Shown here piece after piece: positions 26,725 through 36,123 of a DNA stretch of 64,000 nucleotides (position 1 is the stretch's first letter; the number at the start of each line of letters is the position of its first letter). A program made the translations under genes and the position numbers. The notes under the pieces were generated by a model. That model was not told the DNA's origin. It was given only the letters and a program-made list of their open reading frames with translations, and ran no database searches. Where the stretch lies: the NCBI GenBank assembly GCA_003142475.1, contig PLMK01000026.1, positions 11,566-75,565 of the forward strand, in the 5' to 3' direction. Source of the DNA: Ignavibacteriota bacterium. Its GTDB lineage: Bacteria; Bacteroidota; Ignavibacteria; UBA10030.

Positions 26725-27867
26725 TTACTCTTTATCGCCAAATATTTTTAACTGATCCATTGCATGAATTAATTGATCGGAAATTTTCCGGTGTGTCTCC
26801 ACCGTTGGGTGACCATTGGCAACATAACCATCCGGGAAATCATCAAAGTGAGTATAGTAAATATCTTTATTCCCGTTCTGGCGTTCCTCATCCACAATTT
26901 GTTGCACATTCTTCTGAATCCATTCCGGATATGCCGCAACGGCAAGAATGGTAACTCCTGGATAGATCGTACGGACAGTTGTGATAAAATCATGGTACTC
27001 TTTTCGGAAGACAGCAGATTTTTCTTCTGTCACCGTACCGTCTTTTTCTTTGAGGCCGGAATGGTCGTTCAAACCTAAACAGATCACTACAAGATTGGGA
27101 ATCCACTGTTTGAAATCCCACTTTGGTTCAGGCGCCTCCATCAGTGCACGGTTAAATAATTTTGGTATCGTTGCATCGACTTTCCCCTGCCAGTCACATA
27201 CCATTCCGGCGCCTGAACGGCAAGTGGTTTGGTATTGTGCGTTATAATGTCGGGCTACGATTGCTGCGAATCCTTTATCAATATTGGTAACGGGGAATCG
27301 TCCTTCCCAAGGCAATTCTTGGACCGTTGCTTCATTGCTCTCAGCAGCTGTGAACGAATCCCCAATGAATTCAATTTTTCGTATTGGTTTTGCCGACGGG
27401 CGAAGAAGCTCCGCACTTTCATCGAGTAAGAGACCTGATATTGAGAATACCGCATCAAACATAATATTTCGTTTACTGAATAAAAGAGTATGGCGTGTAT
27501 TTGCTAAACTATCAGAAAGTATATAATCTGCTTCACCTCTTATTGTTGCATGAAGAACCTTAAGAAATTTGCCGTCAATATAAACGTTGTAATAATTGAT
27601 ACTGTCTGTCATGCGGATTCCGACGCTTGTTCCGCTAAACTCAGCAAAAAGATATACTCCAGGCCATGAATGCCGTGGATGAAGCGAGTCAGTCATATCC
27701 CATCTGCCATAATATTGAATGAAGGGATTATTCGCAGGAATAAATTGTTTTGAAAATGACATCGTACTGGCTCCCAGAACGAGAAATATAAAAATAATAG
27801 ACAGAGATCGATAGACATACTTCATACACCTATTCGCTTTCTTCATCTTTGATGATTGCGGTTTCAT
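26725..27867 (-). CDS. CE2-type SGNH acetylesterase (periplasmic)
   Basis: Acetylesterase paralogue of the 529-2721 product without the T9SS tail. A hydrophobic export signal (SLSIIFIFLVLGASTMSFS) is followed by the CE2 N-terminal domain (IQYYGRWDMTD, SWPGVYLFAEFSG). The SGNH domain has nucleophile Ser in KIEFIGDSFTAAES, GLNDHS, and a His candidate in VANGHPTVETH. Length 380 is normal for CE2. Lacking a sorting domain, it probably stays in the periplasm and removes acetyl groups from imported oligosaccharides. Its ATG overlaps the stop of the GH2 beta-mannosidase gene by four bases (ATGA), so the two are co-translated. This couples deacetylation with exo-cleavage. CE2 enzymes are known to prefer 6-O-acetyl hexoses. 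Confidence 0.87.
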   Translation of the reverse strand: MKPQSSKMKKANRCMKYVYRSLSIIFIFLVLGASTMSFSKQFIPANNPFIQYYGRWDMTDSLHPRHSWPGVYLFAEFSGTSVGIRMTDSINYYNVYIDGKFLKVLHATIRGEADYILSDSLANTRHTLLFSKRNIMFDAVFSISGLLLDESAELLRPSAKPIRKIEFIGDSFTAAESNEATVQELPWEGRFPVTNIDKGFAAIVARHYNAQYQTTCRSGAGMVCDWQGKVDATIPKLFNRALMEAPEPKWDFKQWIPNLVVICLGLNDHSGLKEKDGTVTEEKSAVFRKEYHDFITTVRTIYPGVTILAVAAYPEWIQKNVQQIVDEERQNGNKDIYYTHFDDFPDGYVANGHPTVETHRKISDQLIHAMDQLKIFGDKE

Positions 27868-30443
27868 TTACTATAGCTATCCACCAAGCTCATAATTTTC
27901 AATGATCGTTCAAATTCTTCTTGTTGAATCTGTGTTCGTATTTTTATTGTCCGCGGGATTTCTGGAAGCAAATCAAAATAGTTTTCGTCAAAAAATCCTT
28001 TATTGTCACTGCAAGCAAGACAAACATTTTTTGCCAGCGTATTTGCAATCAATTCTATCGAAAATCCTGAATTAATCTTTGTGATTTTTTTAAAAAATTT
28101 TGGGTGTTCGAGATCCAGGTCTTTAGGAGATGTAAAATAGAATATGCTTTCCCCAAGAAGTATATCTCCTTTTTTCAAATCACATACAAATACGAGGTGC
28201 GATTTATCGAGATTGGATACGAGTTGACTCATAGAAAAAACCGCGACAATTTCTGCTTGGTTCGGTTTAAGAACTATCGGTACTGATTGTTGAAACACGA
28301 CCTTACCGTCAAAATCCATAACAGTAGCTTCAAGCACTGCATCTCTTTCCTCTCTGCTATCCGATACAATATAAACCTTAACATCATTCTCCGAGATAAT
28401 AGGTGAGATTAAAATCGGTGCATAGGAATGTTTTGCAAAATAATGAAGCGCCTTCCATCGTCCATAATAATCGATACTCGACCATGATGCAACTGGCCAG
28501 CAATCATCGATTTGCCAATACAGACTCCCCATGCAAAACGGCATGGCACGGCGATGTGCTTCCATCGCTACCTTCACACCTTCTGCCTGCAAAACTTGAC
28601 TCACATATACATAAGATTCAAAATCTTTTGGTGTACGATACCATCGATCCATATACCATTGAATCAACCGATTTCCATATTCCTTATCGCGTCGCTCGTC
28701 TGCCATACAGCGTTGATGCGAAAGCATGACTTCTGAATGAAGCGTTCTATCTTCCGGTTTTGCATATTGAGCTATCGTGGATAATTCCGGATAAGATTGA
28801 AATCCGTACTCGCTTATAAATCGCGCAAGATGAGAAGTATAATTTTCGAAAGGTTCTTTCCCATGCCATACTCCCCAATAATGAATATCGCCGTCGTTTG
28901 CCAAGATATTCCTAAATCCTGCACTCGGGCTTGTCGGATGATAGTATCGAGTCGAGTCTGCTTCACGAATAGCGGAAGGAATTACTTCGTAAAATAATTT
29001 TTCCGCATTCTGTTGAAAGACACGCTGGAATTTCTTATTGTTTTTTTCTTTCCATCCCCATTGTTCCCATCCAACTTCGTTTTCATTATTACCGCAATAC
29101 ATTGCTATGCACGCATGATTACGGATACGAGTAATGTTGTCAACGACTTCCTGCCGGACATTTTCTAAAAATTCAGTGTCACCCGGATACATAGCACATG
29201 CAAAAATCATTTCCTGCCAGATAAGAATTCCATACCGGTCACACAACTCATAGAACTGATTGTCTTCATAAATTCCGCCTCCCCATACACGAAGCATGTT
29301 CATGTTCGCTTCTGCCGCTGAGCGAACAATATGTTCACATCGTTCTTTTGTCACCCTGTTTTGGAAATTGTCTTGGGGAATATAGTTTGATCCCTTCATA
29401 AACACGGGAATCCCATTGAGACGAACCATCATGCTTGTGCCAAGCGAATCTTTTTCCCGAACAATTTTGACAGATCGAATGCCGATTTTTGTCGAGTAGA
29501 CATCCTGACAGCCAGAATCCTCCTTGACATAAAGTTGATAATTGTAAAGTTTTTGCGCGCCTAATCCATTTGTCCACCAGAGCTGCGGATTGGAAAAGTA
29601 GCTGTTGAGCTTTATTTTATTAATCCCCCGTTTGAGATTAATCGTCTCTGTTAATACATCTAAGCTATCAAGAAATAAAGAAGCAGAGACCGTTTGTTCC
29701 TTTGTGGATTGAATATTGATTATCGAAATAATATCGGCACCTGACGATGAGACATTTTTTTGCTGGATATGAACATCTCGTATCTTGAACTTACTCCACG
29801 CTTCCACATACATCGGACGCCATATACCACAAGTGATCAAACGAGGGCCCCAATCCCATCCGTAATGAAACTGAGCTTTGCGGGAATACATGGCAATCTT
29901 GACATCCGCCTGATCATTATTAGCACAAGCCTGAAGTTCAAAAGGAGCTGCTTTGTATTTCGGTAGATTTTCATCAAAAATATTTTTGAATCGAACAATA
30001 ATATGATTTCCATGTTCGAGCAATATTTCCCGACAGTTGATTCGCCATGTGCGGAACATGTTGTTCGCTTTCAGAATAGGCGAATTATTTAGAGTCACTT
30101 CGGCATACGTGTCTAGCCCATCGAAAACAAGCTCGATGGATTCTTTGTTTAAAATTTCTGCTGGCACATCAAATGTTGTTTCATAGATCCAATTCTTCTC
30201 ACCAATCCATTGCAGCGACTGTTCGTTTGTTCCAATGAATGGATCTGGTATCAAATTATTCTTCATAAGATCGGTATGAACACAACCCGGTACTTCTGCA
30301 GGATACCATCGTTCGGTATTCTCCTGTCTAAATTTCCAGTTATCACAAATCTCAATCTTCATCGTTCGATTACTGTCCGCAGAAAATGTATTTTGAATAA
30401 TGAGTATTCCCGCCAAGCAGGAATAAATTACGAGTTTTTTCAT
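27864..30443 (-). CDS. GH2 beta-mannosidase
   Basis: Exo-beta-mannosidase releasing mannose from the non-reducing end of manno-oligosaccharides. Full GH2 layout: sugar-binding domain (WYPAEVPGCVHTDLMKNNLI, DTYAEVTLNN), Ig-like domain, and a TIM barrel with acid/base Glu in YCGNNENEVGW (E479 in track numbering) and nucleophile Glu570 in ARFISEYGFQS. Length about 860 residues is typical. From this start the N-terminus is a clean signal peptide (MKKLVIYSCLAGILIIQNTFSA), so the enzyme is probably periplasmic. The ORF-track start at 30518 is a TTG and would bury the signal; an ATG at 30503 is another alternative. Overlaps the CE2 gene downstream by four bases. Confidence 0.9.
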   Translation of the reverse strand: MKKLVIYSCLAGILIIQNTFSADSNRTMKIEICDNWKFRQENTERWYPAEVPGCVHTDLMKNNLIPDPFIGTNEQSLQWIGEKNWIYETTFDVPAEILNKESIELVFDGLDTYAEVTLNNSPILKANNMFRTWRINCREILLEHGNHIIVRFKNIFDENLPKYKAAPFELQACANNDQADVKIAMYSRKAQFHYGWDWGPRLITCGIWRPMYVEAWSKFKIRDVHIQQKNVSSSGADIISIINIQSTKEQTVSASLFLDSLDVLTETINLKRGINKIKLNSYFSNPQLWWTNGLGAQKLYNYQLYVKEDSGCQDVYSTKIGIRSVKIVREKDSLGTSMMVRLNGIPVFMKGSNYIPQDNFQNRVTKERCEHIVRSAAEANMNMLRVWGGGIYEDNQFYELCDRYGILIWQEMIFACAMYPGDTEFLENVRQEVVDNITRIRNHACIAMYCGNNENEVGWEQWGWKEKNNKKFQRVFQQNAEKLFYEVIPSAIREADSTRYYHPTSPSAGFRNILANDGDIHYWGVWHGKEPFENYTSHLARFISEYGFQSYPELSTIAQYAKPEDRTLHSEVMLSHQRCMADERRDKEYGNRLIQWYMDRWYRTPKDFESYVYVSQVLQAEGVKVAMEAHRRAMPFCMGSLYWQIDDCWPVASWSSIDYYGRWKALHYFAKHSYAPILISPIISENDVKVYIVSDSREERDAVLEATVMDFDGKVVFQQSVPIVLKPNQAEIVAVFSMSQLVSNLDKSHLVFVCDLKKGDILLGESIFYFTSPKDLDLEHPKFFKKITKINSGFSIELIANTLAKNVCLACSDNKGFFDENYFDLLPEIPRTIKIRTQIQQEEFERSLKIMSLVDSYSK

Positions 30444-30612
30444 TGCATACAATTTTCGTTTTCGAACTCTTGATTGTTTATCATAAGGCTCTGCTTCACT
30501 CATGGTTTTAAGACCCAAATAACAATTATTTTAACTAGCGCAAAAAACAAATTATCATTTAGCACTGATTTTAATCCGAATTATATAAACTGCTAAATAT
30601 GGGACTGTTAAA

Positions 30613-31584
30613 TTACTTTTTCAGCAATTCTTTCCATATAAGTGCGGCAGCTCCCAGAATTGCTGCATTTCCCTTCGGCAAACCCGACGGTAATAACCGC
30701 ACTTTGTTTTTAAAGATACCGAGAAGAAATTCTTCCATATATTTCTTTGTTGGGATAAAAATAAAATCTCCCGCTGCCGCCAATCCTCCGAAAAGAATAA
30801 TTGCTTCCGGACTTGTATGAGCAATAGAATCTGCAAGTTTCAATCCGAGATATTTCCCTGTCAAATCGAATGCTTCTAATGCGAGTTTATCTCCATGCTG
30901 TGCTGCTTCGAAAATGTGTTTCGATGTAATACTTTGCGGATTCATTTCGCGTAGTTCACTTGGCGGCGTAGGTGCTTTGAGAAGCTCTTCTACCGTCCGG
31001 CAAATTCCGCTTGCTGATGCATACGTTTCCAAGCATCCGCGTCGCCCGCAACCGCACTTGCGCCCATTCGGATCAACAATGGTATGACCGATCTCTCCGG
31101 CAAAACCATCATGGCCGTAAATAAGTTCTCCATTTGCTACGATCCCGCTGCCCAGACCGGTTCCCAGTGTAATCTCAATAAAATCTTTCATTCCTTTAGC
31201 TGCTCCAAACAACTGTTCGCCCAGTGCAGCGGCATTTGCATCATTAGTGAGTGCTATGGGAATGGAATACCAGCGGCGCATCGTCATAACAACATCGACA
31301 TATTTCCAGCTCAAATTTGGAGGTTGCTCGATGGTACCTTTATAGTAATTGGCATTGGGAGCTCCCAGACCAATACCAATAAGATTCAGTTGATCTTTTT
31401 GGGTCGTAAAGAGTTTCGTTGCTTCTATATGAAGCCGTTCAAAAAATTCATCGGCCGGCCGCTGTGCTTCCGTCAACATTTCCCCCTCAGCGAGAAGATT
31501 TCCAGTCTTATCGACATAGCCAAATTTTGTATTGGTACCTCCGATATCAACACCAAGCACTACTTCTTTCTGATTCATATTCAT
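30613..31584 (-). CDS. ROK-family sugar kinase (glucokinase-like)
   Basis: ATP-dependent hexose kinase, probably phosphorylating glucose and/or mannose released in the cell. ROK features: N-terminal phosphate-binding VLGVDIGGTNTKFG, catalytic Asp in LTNDANAAALGE, EITLGTGLGSGIV, the substrate/zinc segment GHTIVDPNGRKCGCGRRGCLE, and a C-terminal AILFGG-type motif (EAIILFGGLAAAG). Length 323 is normal. Start overlaps the stop of the upstream permease gene by four bases (GGATGAATATG), so kinase and transporter are translated together. No DNA-binding domain is present, so it is a kinase rather than a NagC-type repressor. Confidence 0.9.
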   Translation of the reverse strand: MNMNQKEVVLGVDIGGTNTKFGYVDKTGNLLAEGEMLTEAQRPADEFFERLHIEATKLFTTQKDQLNLIGIGLGAPNANYYKGTIEQPPNLSWKYVDVVMTMRRWYSIPIALTNDANAAALGEQLFGAAKGMKDFIEITLGTGLGSGIVANGELIYGHDGFAGEIGHTIVDPNGRKCGCGRRGCLETYASASGICRTVEELLKAPTPPSELREMNPQSITSKHIFEAAQHGDKLALEAFDLTGKYLGLKLADSIAHTSPEAIILFGGLAAAGDFIFIPTKKYMEEFLLGIFKNKVRLLPSGLPKGNAAILGAAALIWKELLKK

Positions 31585-33032
31585 CCTTTATTATATGCAG
31601 GAATATGTCCCTTGAGTCCATAGAACGCTAGATAGATATAACAAATAATCGGTATAAAAAAAGACGCATGATAACCACCCATCATGTCGGCAAACCAACC
31701 CTGGAAAAGTGGGACAAGTGCGCCGCCAAGGATCATCATGACGAGAAGTGACGAACCCTGCGACGTATGCTGGCCCAGGTCTTTGATAGCGAGAGTGAAG
31801 ATATTAGACCACATAATGGAGTTGAACAGGCCGATGGCGATTACCGTCCAGAGCGCAACATTTCCTCCGGTAAATGTCGCCACACCTAGCAAGCAGATGA
31901 TAATGAGTGAAAAAATAAATAGTGTTCTGGCAGCGCGCGATTTTCCAAGAATGAATCCGATGAATTGAATTGCCATGAATCCAAGGTACGGCAACGTTGA
32001 GATTATAGAGAATTTTCCCCCGCTTTGAGTACTCTCTAAGAGAACAATTCCGGAGATAAGACCATAAATGACAAATGCTGACACTGCCATTTTCAAGTAC
32101 ATTTCCCCCACACTCTTATTATCACCAAGTGAAATCGAACCAAGGAACCGTCCAATCATAAGCCCGCCCCAGTAATATGCCAGGAATGATTTAGCATTCA
32201 TTTCCGCCAGTCCAGCCACTTCTTTTGCATAGTTGATAAAAAGACTTCCGATACTCACTTCTGCACCAACGTAAACGAAAATCGCGATCATACCAAGCAC
32301 GAGATGGGGATACCTGAGCGCTCCGATTCCTTTTTCGATTTTTTCGGTGCTGATGAATTGCGGCAGGTGGGTAAATTTAACGACGATAGCCAGTATGATA
32401 AAAATTGCTGCGAATACAAGATAGGGTAATTGAACACCCATTGCGGTCATTGGCAATCCTTGATCAGTCAGAACTTGTTGACCGGTGGCATTTAGCAATG
32501 GAGTACCTATTCTTGCAAAGAAGTGAAATACAAGATACCCACCGACGATAGGTGCTATTGTAGTACCCAGAGAGTTCCACGCTTGTGCGAGGTTGAGACG
32601 GCTCGATGCTGTCTCCGACTTACCGAGAAGTGCAACATAAGGATTAGCCGCTATCTGCAGCAAGGTAAATCCGATCCCGAGAATGAAGAGTAACCCGAGA
32701 AATAGGCCGTATACTTTTATATCCGCCGCAGGATAAAATCCGGCACAAGCAGCGGCTGAGATCAGGAGACCAAGAATAATACCGTTCTTATATCCCATTT
32801 TACTCATGGGGTCTCCCCAGAGTGCCGAAATAATGAAATAAATGACCGATCCAATAAAATATGCACCAAAGAAAGTGAATTGTACATACATCGACTGGTA
32901 GCGATTAAGCTCGAACATTTTTTTAAGGAAAGGAATAAGAATATCGTTGAGAACCGTGATAAATCCCCACATAAAGAAAAGTGATGTAAGAACTACTAAT
33001 GCTGTAGTATACTTTTGAGATTGTTCGGTCAT
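31581..33032 (-). CDS. FucP/GluP-type MFS sugar:proton symporter
   Basis: Inner-membrane sugar transporter with about 12 predicted spans. The N-terminus SLFFMWGFITVLNDILIPFLK is characteristic of the FHS (fucose-hexose) subfamily of MFS, as are LQIAANPYVALLG and SSRLNLAQAWNSLGTTIAPIVGG. Members import glucose, galactose or fucose with protons; the locus suggests mannose, glucose or short mannosides. First gene of a run: permease, ROK kinase, GH2 mannosidase, CE2 esterase, AGE epimerase. The 0.33-kb divergent gap upstream contains an inverted repeat 83-103 bases before its start. Confidence 0.9.
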   Translation of the reverse strand: MTEQSQKYTTALVVLTSLFFMWGFITVLNDILIPFLKKMFELNRYQSMYVQFTFFGAYFIGSVIYFIISALWGDPMSKMGYKNGIILGLLISAAACAGFYPAADIKVYGLFLGLLFILGIGFTLLQIAANPYVALLGKSETASSRLNLAQAWNSLGTTIAPIVGGYLVFHFFARIGTPLLNATGQQVLTDQGLPMTAMGVQLPYLVFAAIFIILAIVVKFTHLPQFISTEKIEKGIGALRYPHLVLGMIAIFVYVGAEVSIGSLFINYAKEVAGLAEMNAKSFLAYYWGGLMIGRFLGSISLGDNKSVGEMYLKMAVSAFVIYGLISGIVLLESTQSGGKFSIISTLPYLGFMAIQFIGFILGKSRAARTLFIFSLIIICLLGVATFTGGNVALWTVIAIGLFNSIMWSNIFTLAIKDLGQHTSQGSSLLVMMILGGALVPLFQGWFADMMGGYHASFFIPIICYIYLAFYGLKGHIPAYNKG

Positions 33033-33359
33033 CGTTTACTTACCCAAAAAGTCATTTAATACATTTTCGTTCAATCTATATTGTCTTAATTAAAAATAGT
33101 ATTCAAACAATAAATGGATTTTCCCCAAAAATCCAGTCCAAGCGGAAATGTAAACTAACTATATTATAGTGACAAGCATTTTACCATCAATAAGCAATCA
33201 TGTCATATCTAAGAAAATCGATAAAATATAAGAATCAAAATAAAGGATAAACACTTATTCAAATAGCAATTCTCCATTTTTGTTCGGATATTTTATTTAA
33301 TTGAATAATTAATTTGCGTACAATTTTTTATTTGAGCAGTTGTTATATTATTACAATCT
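33033..33359. promoter_or_regulatory. Divergent intergenic region (sugar permease / adenylating ligase)
   Basis: No gene is seen here. It separates the mannan locus from the ACP-ligase cluster, so both promoters must be here. Notable is the perfect inverted repeat TGGATTTT-CCCCA-AAAATCCA at 33115-33135. The rest is AT-rich; no promoter can be assigned with confidence. Confidence 0.4.
33115..33135. promoter_or_regulatory. Inverted-repeat operator candidate
   Basis: An 8-base perfect inverted repeat (TGGATTTT / AAAATCCA) with a 5-base spacer, 83-103 bases upstream of the permease start. Its core TTCCCCAA resembles the elements at 20924-20941 and 23709-23725. Confidence 0.35.
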
Positions 33360-34889
33360 ATGATCTACTGTTTATCCGATCTCCTCTTGCTACACCGCGA
33401 TGACCGAGCATCGCACATTGCGATAATCGATGGTCCACGCCGTCTCACATACATACAATTGATTCATCAGACAGAACAATTTGCAGCAATCTTACAAGCC
33501 CGTGGCGTGCAACGAGGTGACCATATTGCTGTTTATTTACAGCGCTCCATTGAGTCTGTGGTTGCACTCTTTGCAGTGTGGTCTCTTGGCGGTGTTGTCG
33601 TCATTATCAACGATGTGCTGAAGAATCGGCAGGTCAACTACATAATCGATCATTCGGAAGCTTCGTTTCTCATTACAGAGAACCGTCTTCGTGCGTCTCT
33701 AACTGAAATTCTATTGAGCGCCGATAGCATCATTACAATTGATACTGAACTAGATGCTCACAAAGATTTTACTCCCACACATGTTATCGGTGTGGATCTT
33801 GCGCTTATTATCTACACTTCAGGATCCACAGGCATGCCTAAAGGGATAATGCTTTCGCATGACAATCTGCTCTCTGGCGCTCGTATTATTTCCGATTATC
33901 TTCATATCACACAGGACGACATCATCATAAGCCTTCTACCATTTAGCTTCGATTATGGACTCAACCAGCTGTTGACAACATTGCTTGTAGGTGGAACATT
34001 AGTGATTCAACGTTCTGTGCTGCCCGCAGACATCTGTAATACTTTACAACTTGAGCGAGTCACAGGAATGGGAGCTGTACCAATGTTATGGCAGCAATTA
34101 GCAGGAAACCGATCGCCGTTTATAAAAACGCAATTCCCGTATCTTCATTATATTACGAACACCGGCGGACGTATGCCGGAAAACATCACAAAACTTTTTC
34201 GTCAAATTCATCCGCACCTACAGATCTATTTGATGTTTGGATTAACAGAAGCATTCCGTTCGACATATCTTCCTCCTGATCAAGTTGATGTGCGTCCGAA
34301 TTCTATCGGGAAAGCTATTCCGAATGTTGAACTTCTGGTACTTAATGAGCGAGGTGAAATTTGCAAACCAGGAGAAGAAGGAGAACTTGTCCACCGCGGG
34401 GCAAATATTGCATTGGGATATTGGAAAGATCCGGAAAACACTGCAAAGCGATTTCGACCGGCTCCCTTCCAGCAAGGAAAAGGAGGACAACCCGAGATTG
34501 CGGTCTACTCTGGGGATTATGTAAAAACAGATGAAGAAGGATATATATACTTTATTGGCCGCAAAGATCAGATGATTAAATCGCACGGCATGCGTGTCAG
34601 TCCAGAAGAAATTGAGGATTGTATCTTTGCATCAAAGATGGTTGCTCATGTAATTGCATTCGCAATTCCTTTCGATGATGTGAACAGTACTATCATCATT
34701 GCTCTTGTACCTTCCAATATAGGATCGTTTTCAGAAAAGGAACTGCGGCTCTATTGTAAATCGCAACTGCCAGAATATTTGAGACCTGATGTTTTTTGGC
34801 AGTTAGAAAGTTTTCCGCTTACTTCATCCGGAAAACCTGATCGTGTTCGGTTGCGGGAAATGTACAAGGAGCATAGTAACGAACATTGA
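33360..34889 (+). CDS. AMP-forming acyl-CoA-ligase-like enzyme, exosortase-A-associated type
   Basis: Adenylates a carboxylic acid and probably loads it on a thiol, here likely the ACP at 40278. ANL superfamily motifs: P-loop-like IIYTSGSTGMPKGIMLSH (about residue 155), MFGLTEAFRSTYLPP, GEEGELVHRGANIALGYW, YSGDYVKTDEEGYIYFIGRKD, and the C-terminal lysine in LTSSGKPDRV. The MFGLTEAFRSTYLPP region and overall sequence resemble the acyl-CoA ligases linked to exosortase A systems (TIGR03098). No exosortase, PLP decarboxylase or PEP-CTERM protein is in the window. First of six + strand genes that look functionally linked. Substrate cannot be told. Confidence 0.82.
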   Translation: MIYCLSDLLLLHRDDRASHIAIIDGPRRLTYIQLIHQTEQFAAILQARGVQRGDHIAVYLQRSIESVVALFAVWSLGGVVVIINDVLKNRQVNYIIDHSEASFLITENRLRASLTEILLSADSIITIDTELDAHKDFTPTHVIGVDLALIIYTSGSTGMPKGIMLSHDNLLSGARIISDYLHITQDDIIISLLPFSFDYGLNQLLTTLLVGGTLVIQRSVLPADICNTLQLERVTGMGAVPMLWQQLAGNRSPFIKTQFPYLHYITNTGGRMPENITKLFRQIHPHLQIYLMFGLTEAFRSTYLPPDQVDVRPNSIGKAIPNVELLVLNERGEICKPGEEGELVHRGANIALGYWKDPENTAKRFRPAPFQQGKGGQPEIAVYSGDYVKTDEEGYIYFIGRKDQMIKSHGMRVSPEEIEDCIFASKMVAHVIAFAIPFDDVNSTIIIALVPSNIGSFSEKELRLYCKSQLPEYLRPDVFWQLESFPLTSSGKPDRVRLREMYKEHSNEH

Positions 34890-34945
34890 AAGGTATTATC
34901 AGAATCCTATTCGGAATATTGTTCTCGAGATAAAAGGAAAAAGGT

Positions 34946-35845
34946 TTGAGATTAAATCCGCTCTATAATGCACTCTTAAATCGCTTAACAGCTTTATGGG
35001 TTGCACAACCAGACAAACCAGAGGAAACCCCCGAATCAACTTTGAAAGCACTCTATTTTTGCGCTGCAGGTATTCCTATTTCGGTCCAGAAAGCATCACG
35101 TGAAACCATTCCAGAGTTGGACGACAATGCACAGAAACGACTTAAGATTCTTATCGAAAAACGTCTAAGTGGTGTACCTCTTGCTCATATCACTGGACGC
35201 CAACAATTTCTGGACATGGAATTACTGGCAGGACCTGAAGCCCTGATCCCACGGATTGAGACTGAGATTCTCGGCCGTGCAGCACTTGCGATTGCAAAAT
35301 CCCTCGCGGATAAGAGAGGCACTATCACTATTATGGATGTGTGCACTGGATCGGGAAACGTTGCACTCGGAATCGCTGTCAACGAATCTCGATCAAGGGT
35401 TCTTGGATCGGACTTTTCCGAAGAAGCGATTATGCTTGCACGTCAGAATGCACAACATTTGAATTTGGATAAACGAGTCGAATTCAGACAGAGCGACCTA
35501 TTTGCGGCATTTGAATCAGATGAGTTTTACAAGAAGATGGATCTCATCACCTGCAACCCTCCATACATTCCATCGACGAAGGTCGGCAGTATGGATCCAG
35601 AAATTTCACAAAATGAACCTCGACTGGCTTTTGATGGAGGCTCACTGGGAATTACAATCCTCGCGCGATTAATTAGAGAATCTCCAAAATACCTCAAACC
35701 AAACTCCTATCTTTGTTTCGAAGTCGGACTTGGGCAAGGGAAGGCTATGGAGCAAAGACTCAAGAAGGAGAATATCTATAGCAGCATTCAATCTTATGTT
35801 GACAACGCCGACCAAGTGCGAGCCTTGTCTGCACAAGTCGCGTAG
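34946..35845 (+). CDS. PrmC/HemK-like SAM-dependent methyltransferase
   Basis: Class I methyltransferase with the PrmC/HemK pattern: GVPLAHITGRQQF, the PALIPRIETE segment, SAM motif VCTGSGNVALGIAV, and the NPPY catalytic loop (TCNPPYIPSTKV) that in PrmC methylates the amide nitrogen of glutamine in release factors. Length 299 is normal. The N-terminal helical part diverges from housekeeping PrmC. Its position in the ligase-ACP cluster suggests a dedicated role, such as N-methylating an amide made by the amidotransferase downstream. It could equally be the housekeeping enzyme. Start is a TTG preceded by AGGAAAAAGG, 56 bases after the ligase gene. Confidence 0.72.
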   Translation: MRLNPLYNALLNRLTALWVAQPDKPEETPESTLKALYFCAAGIPISVQKASRETIPELDDNAQKRLKILIEKRLSGVPLAHITGRQQFLDMELLAGPEALIPRIETEILGRAALAIAKSLADKRGTITIMDVCTGSGNVALGIAVNESRSRVLGSDFSEEAIMLARQNAQHLNLDKRVEFRQSDLFAAFESDEFYKKMDLITCNPPYIPSTKVGSMDPEISQNEPRLAFDGGSLGITILARLIRESPKYLKPNSYLCFEVGLGQGKAMEQRLKKENIYSSIQSYVDNADQVRALSAQVA

Positions 35846-36123
35846 TCTAAACGATTGCCTCAATGTTGTAATATCATATTAATTCAGTTTATTAAGTTAA
35901 TTCTTTCTAACAGTTCATGAAAGTGTCCTACTTCTTGTTTTAATAGCTAAACGCTCTCAACATCTTATCAAATTCAAAACCATATCCATGATTCTGTGAG
36001 GGCTTTCATTATGATGATCCTGAGATACACAAAACAGAATCCCATTGTTGATCGTTTATTGACTAATAGCGAAAGTTTGATTAGGTTTTTTTTAGCAGCC
36101 TTTTGGATATATAGATAAATCGA

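Noticed and set aside
31084-31623. 179-residue + strand ORF
   Set aside because: It lies opposite the ROK kinase, whose motifs are complete; no domain or export signal is evident.
33300-33359. Sigma70 promoter before the adenylating ligase
   Set aside because: TTG and TAT-like boxes occur in the AT-rich sequence, but none has acceptable spacing, so no promoter is annotated.
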